NCBI GenBank assembly: GCA_002633005.1 | Contig: NMRA01000031.1 | Coordinates: forward strand, 493,411 to 557,410 | DNA from: Phoronis australis | Lineage: Eukaryota > Phoronida > Phoronidae | Direction: 5' to 3' | Length of the DNA: 64,000 bases | Shown here: one piece after another, positions 12,601-23,752 of the stretch | Layout: each line of letters opens with the position of its first letter | Numbering within the stretch: position 1 is the stretch's first letter | The notes under the pieces: generated by a model | Told to the model about the DNA's origin: nothing | Database searches by the model: none | What the model saw: only the letters and a program-made list of their open reading frames with translations | Position numbers and translations under genes: made by a program

Positions 12601-15600
12601 GAGACTCCAACACTGTATCATTCTTTTAGAGTCGCCTTAGAGGAATGAAGACTGCAGTATTGTACAGTCTCTGTTGTATATTCCAAGTAAATTGAAGACA
12701 GCGATTATACATTTTGGTTAAAATTTCAGCTGCAGAATTAAGTTTCTAAAAGGAACTTCACAGCCTGTGGTTTTCAAAGATATGCTGAAATCCCTTTGCA
12801 TCTGAGATTACAAAATTTGGTAGAAAAATGTAATGACGTGTTTAGTAATATTAAATTTGTTAATAATTTTGCTTTATTTAAAAAAATATTGATAGAAAGA
12901 AACATACAAGGAAGAAGATATTACTTCCACACAAACACATACCTACAGGTTTTCAATGTTTCACTTCCTTCAGGATTTCCACCAAAACTTTGATTCATTT
13001 GAAAACTACTGTTAAGCTGTAGCAAACGATCTTGGTGACTTTGTATCGCGTCTGCTGACATTCATCATCCTCTTGCTGTACTTCATTTTTTTTTTTACTC
13101 GTCATTGTCGCCTCCTTTTGGCCTCATGTTAAGTTGTGTTCAATAGGCTCTGTAACTTTTGCAATGTTGGTTCTTGAAACTGCTACTCTGTTGGTATTTG
13201 TGACCTTTTGCTATTCTGTCTGATTACTTGTAAGGCGAAAAATACATCGTTGGTTCTGGGTAGCATTCTATGGACCTAATATGCTTGCAAGGAATTGTAG
13301 TGTGATCATGTGCTTTATGACTTAATGTTGCAAATCTGTTAGGGCATTCTCTTTCTTCTGTATATGCCCTGAATTTGAATTTTATGGACTTGAAATTTTA
13401 AAGATATTTCATGAGAAGTTTGCAGTGTTGTCTGCTTAAACACGGTTCGAGCGTAACATCTCCATATAAACTTGACAAAATTTAAAATGTCATCATTTAC
13501 TATCATTATGATGTATTGCTTGGCATACTTTATTTTGGAAGAAAGTGGTTAGTGACAATGCCCACTTGGCCAACATTTGGGGAAGGAATTTTAGCCAATC
13601 ACATGGTGCAGAGAATTCCTATTTCCCCCTTCTCCATTTTTGTGCACATTGCGTAGGATATTCATAGGGCCCCACTGACAGTGACAGCATATTTGATGTC
13701 AGCAGTGACTCGCTGCATCTACTACTGCCCAGTTCATCACTAGGATTGAGCCATTCCATTTATTTAGTAAATGTTGCTTTGTGCTGCATTTCCTGTTAGC
13801 TGAAAATCCTAGTAGGCCTCTTGTCCAGTTAAAAATAATTACCATCCTTTTGCTAGACAAAAGAACCAAACCGTCAACTAGTCCTCAAAGTGCCATTTTC
13901 GGATCGAAAACCGGCTAGCTCTTGTAAAATCTGATTTTCTGAAGCAGTTCTCAACTCTTCAGTTGGTTGGATGTTCTTCTTGACAGTGTTAATCAAGTCC
14001 TGTTTGATAGGTGATATTGGCCTCAGTCCTGCATTTATCTTTCCAGAGTCTGACTTTTTAGTGTCTCCCTCTTTAGGCCAGGGCAGGTGTAGCACCCTCC
14101 GTTGACGTGTTGAAAGTTGCCGAAGCGTTTGTGAACGAGGACAACTACACGGTGTGGAATGACCTGTCGTCCAATTTGGGCCAGATGGCGCTGCTGCTAC
14201 AGCACACTGATGCATACGACAACTTCAAGAGCTTTAACAAGGCTCTGTTTGGTCCCGTGGCCCAAAGACTTGGCTGGGAGCCCACTGAGAATGAGGGTAA
14301 TCTTAATGCTGTTGCTTGAATGCGGTGTTTTATTCTGAAGTTCCCTGCTTTGTACTTGTACCCCACCATGCATTAGCATGAAAGAGGGGACATCACGACC
14401 GCCTGTTCATACGTCCGTCCATATGTCTCACAATTATGTTGGCATGGTATCTCTAGAAGGATGTTCCAGATTTTGTTCATATTCTCTGTACCCAGGTGTA
14501 GGTGAGGCGTCTCTAGGAACTTGTCAATATTGGTGACCTTGACCTTGACACCACTTTCAAGGTAATAAGAAAGTCCCGTTTTTGCTTAGAAAATGGTGTT
14601 GGCATGATATCTTAAGAACAAAGAGTTGGATTTTGTTCATATTCCTTATCCATGCGTAGGTGGAACCTCTCAAGTCACCATCCCGTTTTGGTGAACTTGA
14701 CGTCATTTTCGAGGCCACTGCGAGAAAATCAAGTGTTTGCTTAAAAAGGGGGTGTTGACGCTATATCTCAAGAAGGACTTTTTGAAATATTGGGTTCAAC
14801 AATATATTGTTCCATACAAAATCATTACCACTTGAAAGTTAATTTTGCAATGTTCAGACATGGTGCGGTGACTGTGGACAATTTTTTTGTGTCAAATGCT
14901 TATTTCCAGTTGCTTTATAGGTTGATTGATGGCCTTGTTCATCAGCCTGTACACCTAACATGTTATTGGTCAGAAATAAACCAATGGCTATTTGTTGTTT
15001 CTACATTTCTCAGAAGAGGCTTGGTTGTATTTTTGTTGTCTCTTGATACTGCGTTGTTATTATTATTGAATCATATTGTGAAGTAGAACTAGGTTGTATA
15101 TTACCTAATTATTTGTTGTATAGTACTCGATTTTCTTAACTAGTAGTCAGAGACAATTTAATTGGTAAAAAATCTATTTTTGGCTCTAAAAGACCCTAGT
15201 AAGCGTCTTGTCTTGGAGTAAAATGGCAGTGTCTGTTTGAGTCCCATGTTATGTGGATATCTATTGACATTCCCATTTTATATTTTTCCTTTTTACTGAC
15301 ATCATTCTGGTGCCTCTTGTGATTACTTGATTCTTCTGTTCAGGACATCTAACGGCAATGTTGAGGACTCTGGTTCTCACCAAGATGGGTCGCTATGGCG
15401 ACAAGGCCACAGTTGAAGAAGCCAGACGCCGACTGGCAGATCACGTTGAAGGCACCAAGACACTCAGCGCAGATCTTCGCGCTCCTGTGAGTAGTAACCT
15501 CAACTACTGTACGATTTGCTTGGATTCAGTGATACCTATTTGGACACGGAATGCAGATCTTGGAATCTGTCTTTCTCGGTGGATATGAGCATGTTGGTCA

Positions 15601-18600
15601 TGATGAATCAGAATAGTTTAACAACTCTATTAAGTTATCATTTTGGACATTTATATCAAATGAAAATCATGTTATTGATATTGCGGCTATCAATTTACCT
15701 TTCTATGTTAGGTAGTCCACATTTCCCATCATGTAGAACATGGAAAATGACAATTTAGTTGTGATAAGCTTGGAAAATTTCGTAAGATTTCCACGGTTAT
15801 TAATAAATATTAAGAAAATATAATTTGCATGCCGTATCATGAGTTATGATTTAGTCAAGCTGGGCAATGATCACTACGAAAATTAATTATATTTTACTTT
15901 TTGTTGCAAACTCTTGGAAAGTGGAAATTTGATTATATTTTGGAAAACCAACGAAAACAACTGAGAAATGTGTTGTTTACTGAGCTAATGTAGATTCTTG
16001 TTAAACTTGCAGGTCTACACGACTGTTCTCACCCATGGTGACAGCGACACTTTTGATACTATGTTAAAAGTAAGTTCACATGACACCTAAGGTGTGTTCT
16101 GTACACACAAGAAACTCGCGAAAGAGCAAGATCAGGCGAGTGAAATACAGGTTTTTTAGCGTACTTGCAAAATGGTGACTACGGAGATGATTGGCGGGTG
16201 AAGTTAGAACGGTGATTTATGGGGTGGAATTCATTGCTTCCGTTCAATAGCAAAGATTTCTCACTGCATCTTTTATTTATGAAACACAGTGTGTTGCTTA
16301 GTTAGTGCTTGCTGCGACTGGTAGTAGTCAACTTGTTTTGCAGTTTCTAGAAGTTAGATACTTTTATGTGCTGAAGTTTACTTTATAGTTTGAGTTCACA
16401 GGAATAGGAAACTTGGGATGACTTTCACTCAAGAAGCTGTGACGTGTTAACAGCATAATATTCTAGGTGTGTTATGTATTCATTTGATAATCGTGTGTGA
16501 ATAAGGACAAACCGGTTCAATCGCATCCTGTTTAGGTGAGAACGTTGAAGAATGAAAAGGAAATGTCTTCCAATAACATGGTTTGAATGAGGAATTTAGT
16601 TGTTGATGGCTTTTTATTACTTCCGTGCTACATCATAATCATACTCCTTCACTCTCACCCAATTGTGTTCCATTGCAAATTAACTATTGGGTTCTCTGTT
16701 GATTTTCCCAGCTATTCAGGGCCGCTGATCTACATGAGGAGAAGGTGCGAGTGTTGAGGACCCTGGGCTCGGTCAAAACAGAGGAGCTGATTAAGAAAGT
16801 TCTGGAGTTTTCGTTGGGTGTGAGTAGCAACGAAGGGACTTTATTATCCATTATACATGTTTATAAGGACTTTATTATCCATTATATATGTATATAAGGG
16901 AACTGCATTACTATCGGCGTTATCATGAGCGTGCAAAATCTGTGATTTTAAGGTATGCGTGTGGGCTCAAGGGTTGATGCTCGTGTGTGTTTTTGAAATC
17001 ATGAAAACAGCGATGTGAAAAGACAAAAAAGGTAATTATTTACACATTCTGTCGTTATAAAGTTATGAATTAAGTTTGGTTGCCAATCCATAGCTGTAAC
17101 AGATTGGCAACAGATTCAGTTGTTATTTTTTCGGGCACTAAATGGACCTCCACAATAAGCCTTGAGTAGCCGTCGTTTTGTTTTACCACGCCAAAGGTGA
17201 GACGAGTACCAGCATTGAACCTAAAAGCGTTAATATAAATACAGTTGTGTAAGTGAATACTGATCTGTTAAAAATCAGTTTTGTACACTGTTGGTTAGTG
17301 TGTCGTGAAGAGTGTATGGTTTGTATACTCATGGAAACAACGATAATGGTGAACGTTCCCTAAGAGCAAAATTGTTTGTTTTATTGTTGTGGATTGTGTC
17401 GTTTAAAATCACCAGTGGTTATTGTGTCAAATCACTAGCAAGAAAGATGCAATGTTTGTCGTCATAGATTCAGAATTTGGGATAACTGCATTGTCTTACC
17501 TTCTCCATAAACCACCTGTTGTCAGAAAGACAAGCTTTCAATTTAGGCCTTTGACACTTGAAAACTCTCATAGCTTATTGCTTAATTCACTAAATATAAT
17601 TCTTGGTAGAATGAATAAACAAAATTTTCCAAGTTCTATAAAAAAATGTCATGTAAAATGCAGTGATTTCCGTTAAAAATCCCAATTTTGCATAAAAATG
17701 AGTCATTTGATTTCCATTCTTGGTGACGAAAATATCCAGTCACGTTGCTCCTTCGTGTTGATAATAGAAGATTAACCATTACTTGTTGTAAGGTAACTGT
17801 GTAGTTCATAGACATGGTCACATGTTGTAGGATGAAGTTCGTGCTCAGGACGCACCCTTTGTTGTCGGTGGCGTGACCGGCTCGGTTTTGGGTCGTAAAT
17901 TGGCATGGGAATTCATGACAGGCAGGAGTAAAGAGCTGTACAACCGATACCAGGGAGGCTTCTTACTGGCCAGACTAGTGAAGGTGAGAGCTATTGGTGA
18001 ATGGTAATATTTGCATGGTATACCAGGAAGGCTTCTTAGAGGCTAAACTGGTCAAGGTGAGAGTTATTGGCAAATGGTAATACTTGTAAGGTATACCAGA
18101 GAGGCTTCTTGCTGGCACAACTAGTTAAGGGGAGAGTTATTGTCGAATGGTAATACTTGTAAGGTTTACCAGGGAGGCCTCTTAATTGCTTTGACTTCCT
18201 GTACAGCACAAGACAGTTCTAAGTAATCGGACAAAACACCATTTCCTGTCGTCACAGTTAATTCTTTGACATACGTTCATGAAATTTGTCACACATGTTC
18301 CATTCATGAATGGGACGGCATGAGCGAACTTTTGGATGGATCCGTGTACTGGTGTGCCCCCTGGTGGCAATTTTAGTTTTTTACGCTTACCTTTGTATCT
18401 TCAAAAGTCCTTGACGGATTTTCATGAAATTTGGTATGTAGGCATCTATTAGTGAGATGATGCTATCCTCCCGTGTTCCAATTTATTCGATGTAGTTTGC
18501 GCCACCTAGTGGCCATTTTTACTGTTTTCGAGTCTGTTTTTGCGTCCACCCCTCTATCAACCAAACTGTCAAAGGATGATTGTGAAAATTGGCATGTATG

Positions 18601-19827
18601 TGCTTACTATAGAGAGGACAGTTGACGATGATTTTCCGATGATTTCGACTACTGTGGCGCCTCCTAGTGGCAGTTATTTTTTTTGCACCTGTGGCTGTAT
18701 CTTCTAAACCGTTCGCAGGATCTTTACTTAATTTAGCAAGTGTATTTAATATGATGTTGACTATGAATGACGACGACTTTCGGACAGATCTTACTACTGC
18801 TGTGCCCCCTAGTGGCAATTTTAGTTTTTTACGTTTAACTCTGTATCTTCAAAGGTCCTCAACAGATTTTCATAAAATTTTAAATATTGGCATCTATTGG
18901 TGTGGTGACGCTATCTACATGTTTTTGGGTAGAATCGAGGTATTTTGCACCACCTAGTGGCCATTTTTGCTGTTTTCAAATCTTGTTTTTGGCGTCCACC
19001 CCTGTATAAACCAGATCATTTGAAAATTGGCATATATGTTCTCAGTGTGAAGACGACCTTTGATGATGGTGACTGACTACTGTGGCGCCTCCTAGTGGTA
19101 GTTTTGTTTTGCGCCTATAGTTGTATCTCCTAAACCCACTGCAGGATCTTTACTTCATTTAGTTAGTGTATTTATATGAAGATAACAACAGACGACGACG
19201 ACTTTCAGGCAGATCCAATGGACACTGTGCCCACTAGTGGCAATTTCATTTTATTCTGTTTTCCTTTGTTTCTCTGAAGTTCCTTGACAGATTTTTATGA
19301 AATATGGCATGTTCCTGTTTTTGGATGGATTGTATGTTTTTGCGCCATCTAGTGGCCATTTTTATGATACAAATGAATAACCCTAAAAGCACACCATTTG
19401 CAATGCATTCGTGTGCTCTTGTACAGATTGCAAGCAGTATAGCTTGCAGTAAACTAGGAAAAGGCTGGTTCTGTCCCCTATAACCACTAGTTGTTGTTGG
19501 TGCTTACAGTGATCTTAACCTCTAAACATTTGACACAGTTTTCAAATGACCTTGGCATCTTCATGGTGAAATAACGCTTCTTTGTCATTACTGTAAGTTA
19601 CTACTTGTAATTGTTTTGTAATTACTATAATTTATTTACAGTTTACGACTGAAAACTTTGTGGACGAAGCCATGGCAAAGGAAGTGGAGTCATTCTTTGA
19701 AAAGAATCCAGCAGGCGGCGCTGAGCGCACGGTGCAACAGAGTGTTGAGAACATACGTCTGAATGAGAAGTGGTTGGCCAGGGAAGCGAGCAGTGTGAGC
19801 AAGTTTCTAGAGAATTATGCCCAATAA
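606..19827 (+). CDS. NPEPPS: Puromycin-sensitive aminopeptidase (M1 zinc metallopeptidase), 20 exons
   Basis: Cuts N-terminal residues from peptides, mainly in the cytosol; M1 gluzincin family. Exons: 606-920, 1710-1791, 3490-3560, 4629-4754, 5623-5730, 6514-6714, 6982-7078, 7953-8101, 9187-9351, 9606-9710, 10496-10651, 10994-11072, 11890-12026, 12444-12578, 14077-14296, 15344-15486, 16013-16069, 16712-16819, 17831-17983, 19642-19827. All join in frame through GT/AG sites to about 930 aa; the human protein has 919. Motifs: GAMENWG (334-340), HELAH with zinc ligands H370/H374 and catalytic E371, third ligand E393 in NEGF, catalytic Y456, C-terminal ERAP1-like helical domain. The start at 606 has a weak context; M65 (798, ACAATGC) matches the classical MPEKxPFERLP start. 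Residues 1-59 contain no Asp or Glu. Exon 2 occurs twice (also 2541-2622). A possible AATAAA lies at 20289. Introns contain only repeats and unremarkable AT-rich DNA. Confidence 0.96.
945..1135 (+). repeat. Older diverged duplication inside intron 1
   Basis: The stretch from about 945 to 1135 is clearly similar to about 1150-1205 plus 1400-1535. Shared pieces include CACTTTCAGTTCACT, GGTTTCGCATCTGTTGAGCC and CTGCTTTGTGCTTGT. The later copy differs by an insertion that begins GGGCACTAGTCGGATATAAT at about 1208. This is a local duplication older than the near-identical 831-base one that follows. Confidence 0.7.
1138..2803 (+). repeat. 831-base near-identical tandem duplication carrying NPEPPS exon 2
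   Basis: Copy 1 spans about 1138-1971 and copy 2 about 1973-2803, offset by 831 bases. Each holds the same palindromic element and a complete exon 2 (1710-1791 and 2541-2622) with an intact acceptor and GTAATG donor. Only scattered single-base differences are visible. The exon is 82 bases, so including both copies would break the reading frame; they can only be mutually exclusive. The single N at 1972 lies exactly at the junction, which suggests two allelic contig ends that were not merged. Confidence 0.85.
1538..1661. mobile_element. Palindromic MITE in NPEPPS intron 1 (second copy 2369-2492)
   Basis: Two arms of about 62 bases are inverted copies of one another: the left begins GGGCACTGGTCGGATAAAG and the reverse complement of the right begins GGGCATTGGTCGGATATAG. 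They meet near an ACTGAATAACAGGCCCGTTATTCAGT centre. TTGTGCG lies just before and TTGTGTG just after, compatible with a 7-8 base target-site duplication as made by hAT-type elements. It has no coding capacity. A related half-element begins at about 1208. Confidence 0.7.
3611..3737 (+). repeat. Short tandem duplication in NPEPPS intron 3
   Basis: Two adjacent copies of roughly 65 bases begin TTGGCAGGCAG and end GGACAAGATCTA (about 3611-3672 and 3675-3734). They are diverged by several substitutions and lie just after exon 3. No coding potential. Confidence 0.6.
4039..4250. mobile_element. hAT-like MITE, AGGGCTTGGA family, copy 1
   Basis: About 210 bases, T-rich, starting CAGGGCTTGGA and ending TCCAAGCCCT, which are near-perfect inverted termini. 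The interior shares CCTCTTTTAAGA, ATTCATGCAAAAAC and ATTTGTGGA(A/G)CG blocks with copies at 21501 and 23525. The flanks TGAAATAC and TTAAGTAC match at 6 of 8 positions, as expected for an old 8-base hAT target duplication. Non-coding. Confidence 0.6.
4396..4441 (+). repeat. 15-base microsatellite x3
   Basis: Three perfect head-to-tail copies of TCCCTACTGGACTGG in NPEPPS intron 3. Confidence 0.85.
11083..11137 (+). repeat. GGT-rich simple repeat
   Basis: An impure (GGT)n tract directly after the exon 12 donor (GTGAGT at 11073) of NPEPPS. It gives spurious Gly-rich open frames. G-runs next to a 5' splice site can influence splicing, but nothing else points to a function. Confidence 0.8.
14447..14790 (+). 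repeat. Degenerate ~158-base tandem repeat in NPEPPS intron 15
   Basis: Three degenerate monomers start near 14447, 14607 and 14762. Each opens with GGYATGRTATCTYWAGAA-like sequence; the first two then share GATTTTGTTCATATTC (about 14469 and 14629) and a TAGGTG(A/G)-containing block. Style and length resemble the monomers near 18.2-19.4 kb and 35.6-36.1 kb. Non-coding. Confidence 0.55.
17947..18185 (+). repeat. 73-base tandem repeat built from the 3' end of NPEPPS exon 19 and its donor
   Basis: Copy 1 (17947-18019) contains the real last codons of exon 19 and the splice donor GTGAGA at 17984. Copies at 18020-18092 and 18093-18165, and a partial one from 18166, repeat this at an exact 73-base period. 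Copy 2 keeps a coding-like end and an intact AAG|GTGAGA donor; copy 3 has AAGGGGAGA, losing the GT. Read-through from copy 1 meets a TAA before copy 2, so the extra copies are probably decoy donors. Confidence 0.9.
18340..19370 (-). repeat. Trimeric higher-order tandem array with a CTCF-like motif in each monomer
   Basis: Eight monomers of about 115-157 bases in ABCABCAB order inside NPEPPS intron 19. Type A cores (TGCCCCCTAGTGGCA-like) at 18354, 18802 and 19226; type B (GCGCCACCTAGTGGCCA-like) at 18499, 18948 and 19342; type C (GCGCCTCCTAGTGGCAG-like) at 18656 and 19084. Same-type monomers are far more alike than neighbours and repeat at about 395-450 bases. On the minus strand the core reads TGCCACTAGGGGGCA, close to the vertebrate CTCF consensus. 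All cores point the same way. Monomers also share ATGAAATTTGG-like and TGTATCTTC blocks. Binding is inference. Confidence 0.85.
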
Positions 19828-20692
19828 AGGATGGTAGAGCTACCAACTGGAAACTTTGGGTCTGAGCAACCATGTGCAGTATTCCTGAAAATTCATAATA
19901 AGTTCTGAGAATCAATTTTTGAACATTGTCTTGTATTGGAATGTACACATCACATAAAATGTTGGTGTTATTGTCATTTTTTATCATGTTCTTGAAGACC
20001 TGGGGTGACTAACTAGAAGCCATCTCGAGTTACGGCTTGCCGCAACGCGTCAAGCGAAACCAGTTGACCCCCTCGTGCAGTCTCTTGTCAACGAACAACT
20101 GTTTCCCTCAGCTGCGTGTGTGTGCAAGCTTTGAAATTAGGTGCAGCTTCACAATTAGGAGCATGCCCTCAATTGTCGGTTTGACAGTAACAGCATTTAA
20201 CCTAAGAAATGCTATAAAATGCATTTAATTTGGATGTAGGTGCATGAGCCTGAAAACGCCGTACATGGTAAGAAAACATTAATTATACAATAAAGGTAGT
20301 AATTATTAATTTAGAAATTCAATATAATAATGTAACAGTCTGTGTCACAAAATAGCAATATAACATGAAAATAATATAAATGAAAATATATTCCACAGCA
20401 ATGTTATTGAATAAAAACAATGCCGACTTCAACAATAGCTGCACATTCCTAATAAGAAATTGCACATCGGAATTGTTCTTCCAAAACTTCAGTAATTTTT
20501 GTTGTAAATATGTTTATTTGCAGAAACTGAAGTTAACAATGGAACAAACAAAAACATTCATTCTCACATTCACACATTCCAGCTCTGCTTGAATTTATAC
20601 TGAATGTATAAGGGTTTCAAAAAATCCCAGCAAGTTGGGTGATTCTCTAGAATTCATACTTTTCCACCTCTTGACAGTGCCAAATAAAATGG
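19828..20692 (+). other. 3' flank / probable 3'UTR of NPEPPS
   Basis: No gene is visible. An AATAAA overlaps the stop codon (19823-19828) and another lies at 20289-20294, about 460 bases past the stop, the likelier cleavage signal. The rest is AT-rich sequence without recognisable features. Confidence 0.5.
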
Positions 20693-20891
20693 GTGAAATC
20701 TCTTAAGTACAGGAATACATGAAAACTTGGAACAATTATTATGAAGTACCAAGCCAAAGTTATTATGTGATTAATTTCATAGCCATGATCTCCAAAGTAT
20801 GCATATAGCAGGACACCCTTTTCTTAGGAGTCCACAAGAGGAGCATAATTTGTTTTTGACTGGTTTCATTTTCTTTTAAATGTATTTGTGT

Positions 20892-21148
20892 AAACTTCAT
20901 GTGCGCACCCAGCCTTCAAAATGGGTGGGGCTCGAATTCCTGACGTTTGGACCTTTTGGTAACAAAAAAAAACCGAGCGGACTAAAAAAAAAAACGGGAC
21001 ACCACTGTGTATTGCGTGTTTCTGCTTGTTTAGTGGACTTTTGTCTCATTTTCTCGTACTTTTTGTTTCTCGTAGGCGGACCTTTTTGCCCACTTCGCCA
21101 AATGGGGGGCTCATCAGAGCCCCCCCCCCTGGGTACGGGCATGAACTT
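20892..21148. mobile_element. Foldback MITE, TTCATGYGCGYACCC family, long copy
   Basis: Termini AACTTCATGTGCGCACCC and GGGTACGGGCATGAACTT are inverted repeats of about 17 bases. The interior has GTGGACTTTTGTCTC and CGGACCTTTTTGCCCAC blocks shared with a copy at about 31351-31608. A short deletion derivative with the same ends lies at 21378-21445. No coding capacity. Confidence 0.65.
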
Positions 21149-21377
21149 TTATATTAATGTGATGAAATATAAAAGTTTTANTGAAATCTCTTAAGTACGG
21201 GAATACATTTAAACTTGGAACAAATATTATGAAGTACTAAGCTAAAGTTAATATGTGATTAATTTCATCCATGGTCTCCAAAGTATGCATATTGCAGGAC
21301 ACCCTTTTCTTAAGAGTTCACAAGAGGAGCATTTTTGTTTTTTACTGGTTTCATTTTCTTTTAAATGTATTTGTGTA

Positions 21378-21445
21378 AACTTCATGTGCGCACTCAGCCT
21401 TCAAAATGGGGGGCTCGAGAGCCCCCCGGGTACGCGCATGAACTT
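21378..21445. mobile_element. Foldback MITE, TTCATGYGCGYACCC family, short copy
   Basis: About 68 bases with the same inverted ends as the element at 20892-21148 and nearly palindromic through GGGGGGCTCGAGAGCCCCCC. It looks like an internal-deletion derivative. Confidence 0.65.
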
Positions 21446-21500
21446 ATGAAATTTAAAAGTTTTAAATGAGGTTGGAGTAACAGTTTAAAAGGCATAACCA

Positions 21501-21742
21501 GGGCTTGGAATTTCCCTCTTTTAAGAGAATTTTCTCTTTTTGTTTTAATTCCCTCTTATTTGATTTCCAGTTTCCTCTCTTCCTCTCTTTTTCATCATTA
21601 TTTTGACTTGATTCATGCAAAAACGTTTATTTCAGTTAAATCTTACAACACAAGAAATATTTCTGTCACACAAGCCCATTTGTGGAACGATACATCACCT
21701 GGAAAGATTTCCTCTTTTTTGTCATTGGTCGTTCCAAACCCT
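21501..21742. mobile_element. hAT-like MITE, AGGGCTTGGA family, copy 2
   Basis: Begins CAGGGCTTGGAATTTCC, ends GTTCCAAACCCT. The interior matches the copies at 4039 and 23525 (ATTCATGCAAAAACGTTTAT, CACACAAGCCCATTTGTGG). Flanks GGCATAAC and TACGTAAC match at 5 of 8 positions. It creates short open frames that are not genes. Confidence 0.6.
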
Positions 21743-23520
21743 ACGTAACAAAAATCTGTTTAATTTGCTGGTCGGCAAATAATTCTAACAAACTGTGTTC
21801 CACATCAGGAACTGATACCTCCCTGGAAAGTAATACATATTGTCCGTTGTGTATCAGTCTGATCCGGTGCAAAGTCCTGCATGCCGTTGGCTCTATCATT
21901 ATTTGGAATAAGTTGTACCAATTATACAATTGCTTAATTTGTACGTTTCCTTTAAAACCTCCCGAGATAAAGTGAGATCGAGACCACCTTAAGTTAGGAC
22001 TACTTTTCAATGCAGGTTAATTAAGACAAAATTATGCTATGGTGTCTTTGAGTTTACGGATTGTGTATTGTGAGTGAGATGCTAACTTGAGCCGACCTTA
22101 AGATAAAATGGCTTGGAGTTAATCACCCCTGTTGTGCTGGTTATTTTTTTGGGATATATATTTTTTCAATGTGAACAGGACATCCAGGACATGGGCCACT
22201 TTTACAAGGAAACGAAGTTGTATGTTTTCAGAAACACATTCTCGTGCTTCCGGGTATTATTTGTGTTTTATGATTACTTTGACTGATGCAAGGTCACAGT
22301 TAAACATCAAATACATTACAGCTTCGCTTTTCAGCATGCAGTATTAAGAACGCAATCACTCATAGCTACCAGAATGTCAAATTCACACTCGACATCAACT
22401 ACAAAGGATATATGAAAATGAGTACTCTTACTTAGTAATTTATATCTCTCAATAAGGATATAATCCTTGTTCTCTTAGAAATCCAAAGAAACATTCCAGC
22501 CCCATGAATAATTAATTTTGAATGATTAATGATGAATAATTAATGATGAGAGCATTTATATCTTGCCAGTCCTATTGAAACCTATAACATACAAGTTGGT
22601 TTAGACTATTCATATATACATCTAACTTGTTTACAATTCCATTTTCTTGACTTAATTGGTATCCAATATTTATACAGCGTTTTTGAAAACTTAATCTCCT
22701 TAGCAACCCTCTGCGAGCACCAAACATACCCAAATACACGTGAAAATTAAATGAATACTAATTTAGGGACCATAAGTCAAACCAAATACACGACGGATGT
22801 ATATTGAGAAGTGATAAAAATACCCTCCAGTGATGCAGTACTATAGTTGGTTTGTTGATTGAAGCCAAGAAGATCCATACACAACAATGTCGATGGATGG
22901 TTGTCCCCACAGGTATGAGGTAATTGTTGAATTTTTTTAAATGAATTTAAATTGAAATTTAGAAACGTTCTGGAGGCCATTATCTATGAACCTGGACAAA
23001 GCTTGGGATTCAACCACGATGGTATTGTTTGTAATGCAGCAAGTCTTAATAAAACACGACACCCGCAGCTTCTGTGAAGTTATGCTGCAAAAAGCAGAAT
23101 TGATTTTCAAACCCTTAATGGGAATCCTTTCGTATGGAATGGGGAAAGGCACTGGCCCTTTTGTAAACCAAGGAATCTGCCCGTGGAAAATCCACCCATT
23201 TGAGCACCATGTTTTGTAATGAACTTAGTACTATAGGCTGACAAAATCAAAAAAGTTGAACGGAAAATTTGGTCCTGTGTTGTTGAAATTTCATCGTGGG
23301 AATATTGGACAATCTATTAAATGTAGGCCTATAGTTAAACACTCATTGCAATTACATACGTTGAGCAATTCCCAGTGCTTCACAAAACTGTCAATAGAGT
23401 AGTGTGTGAAAAATCCCGGACTTCCTCCAACTTTCAAAATCAACTATCTGCTGACATCTCGGTGTTTTTTCCGTCGACATCGACGATTTGGAACTCATTA
23501 CCCTTCGAACCACTCCATCA
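21743..23520 (+). other. Intergenic stretch without recognised genes
   Basis: Short frames of 60-90 codons occur on both strands, but none resembles a known domain or forms phase-compatible exons with its neighbours. Simple AT-rich motifs (ATTAATGATGAATAATTAATGATGA near 22510-22550) are present. Confidence 0.5.
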
Positions 23521-23524
23521 TCGT

Positions 23525-23752
23525 GGCTTGGAATTTTCCTCAAAGCTAGAGGAATTCCTATTTTTGACTTCGATTTCCTCTCTTTTGATTTCCAGTTACA
23601 TCTTGTGGTCATTATATCGACTTTATTCCTGCTAAAGCGTTTATTTTACTTAAATTTTACAGTACATTAACATTTCTATCACACAAGCCTATTTGTGGAT
23701 GAATACATCGCCTGTAAAACTTCCTTCTCTTTTGCCATTTGCCCTGCTCCAT
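23525..23752. mobile_element. hAT-like MITE, AGGGCTTGGA family, degraded copy 3
   Basis: Begins GGCTTGGAATTTTCCTC and shares TTGATTTCCAGTT, CGTTTATTT, CACACAAGCCTATTTGTGGA and CCTCTTTTGCCATT-like blocks with copies 1 and 2. The terminal inverted repeat on the right is eroded. Confidence 0.5.

Larger units (their letters stand above)
20693..21450 (+). repeat. ~490-base diverged tandem duplication containing a MITE
   Basis: Sequence starting TGAAATCTCTTAAGTAC occurs at 20693 and again at 21182, and the two copies stay alignable through TTTAAATGTATTTGTGTAAAC at about 90% identity by eye. Each carries the element that begins ACTTCATGTGCGCAC. In copy 1 this is about 257 bases long; in copy 2 only about 68 bases remain. 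The single N at 21181 sits exactly at the junction, so divergent alleles joined by assembly are possible. Confidence 0.75.

Noticed and set aside
18340-19370. The evenly spaced repeat array as a CRISPR
   Set aside because: The genome is eukaryotic, monomers are contiguous and follow an ABC order, and there are no unique spacers or cas genes.
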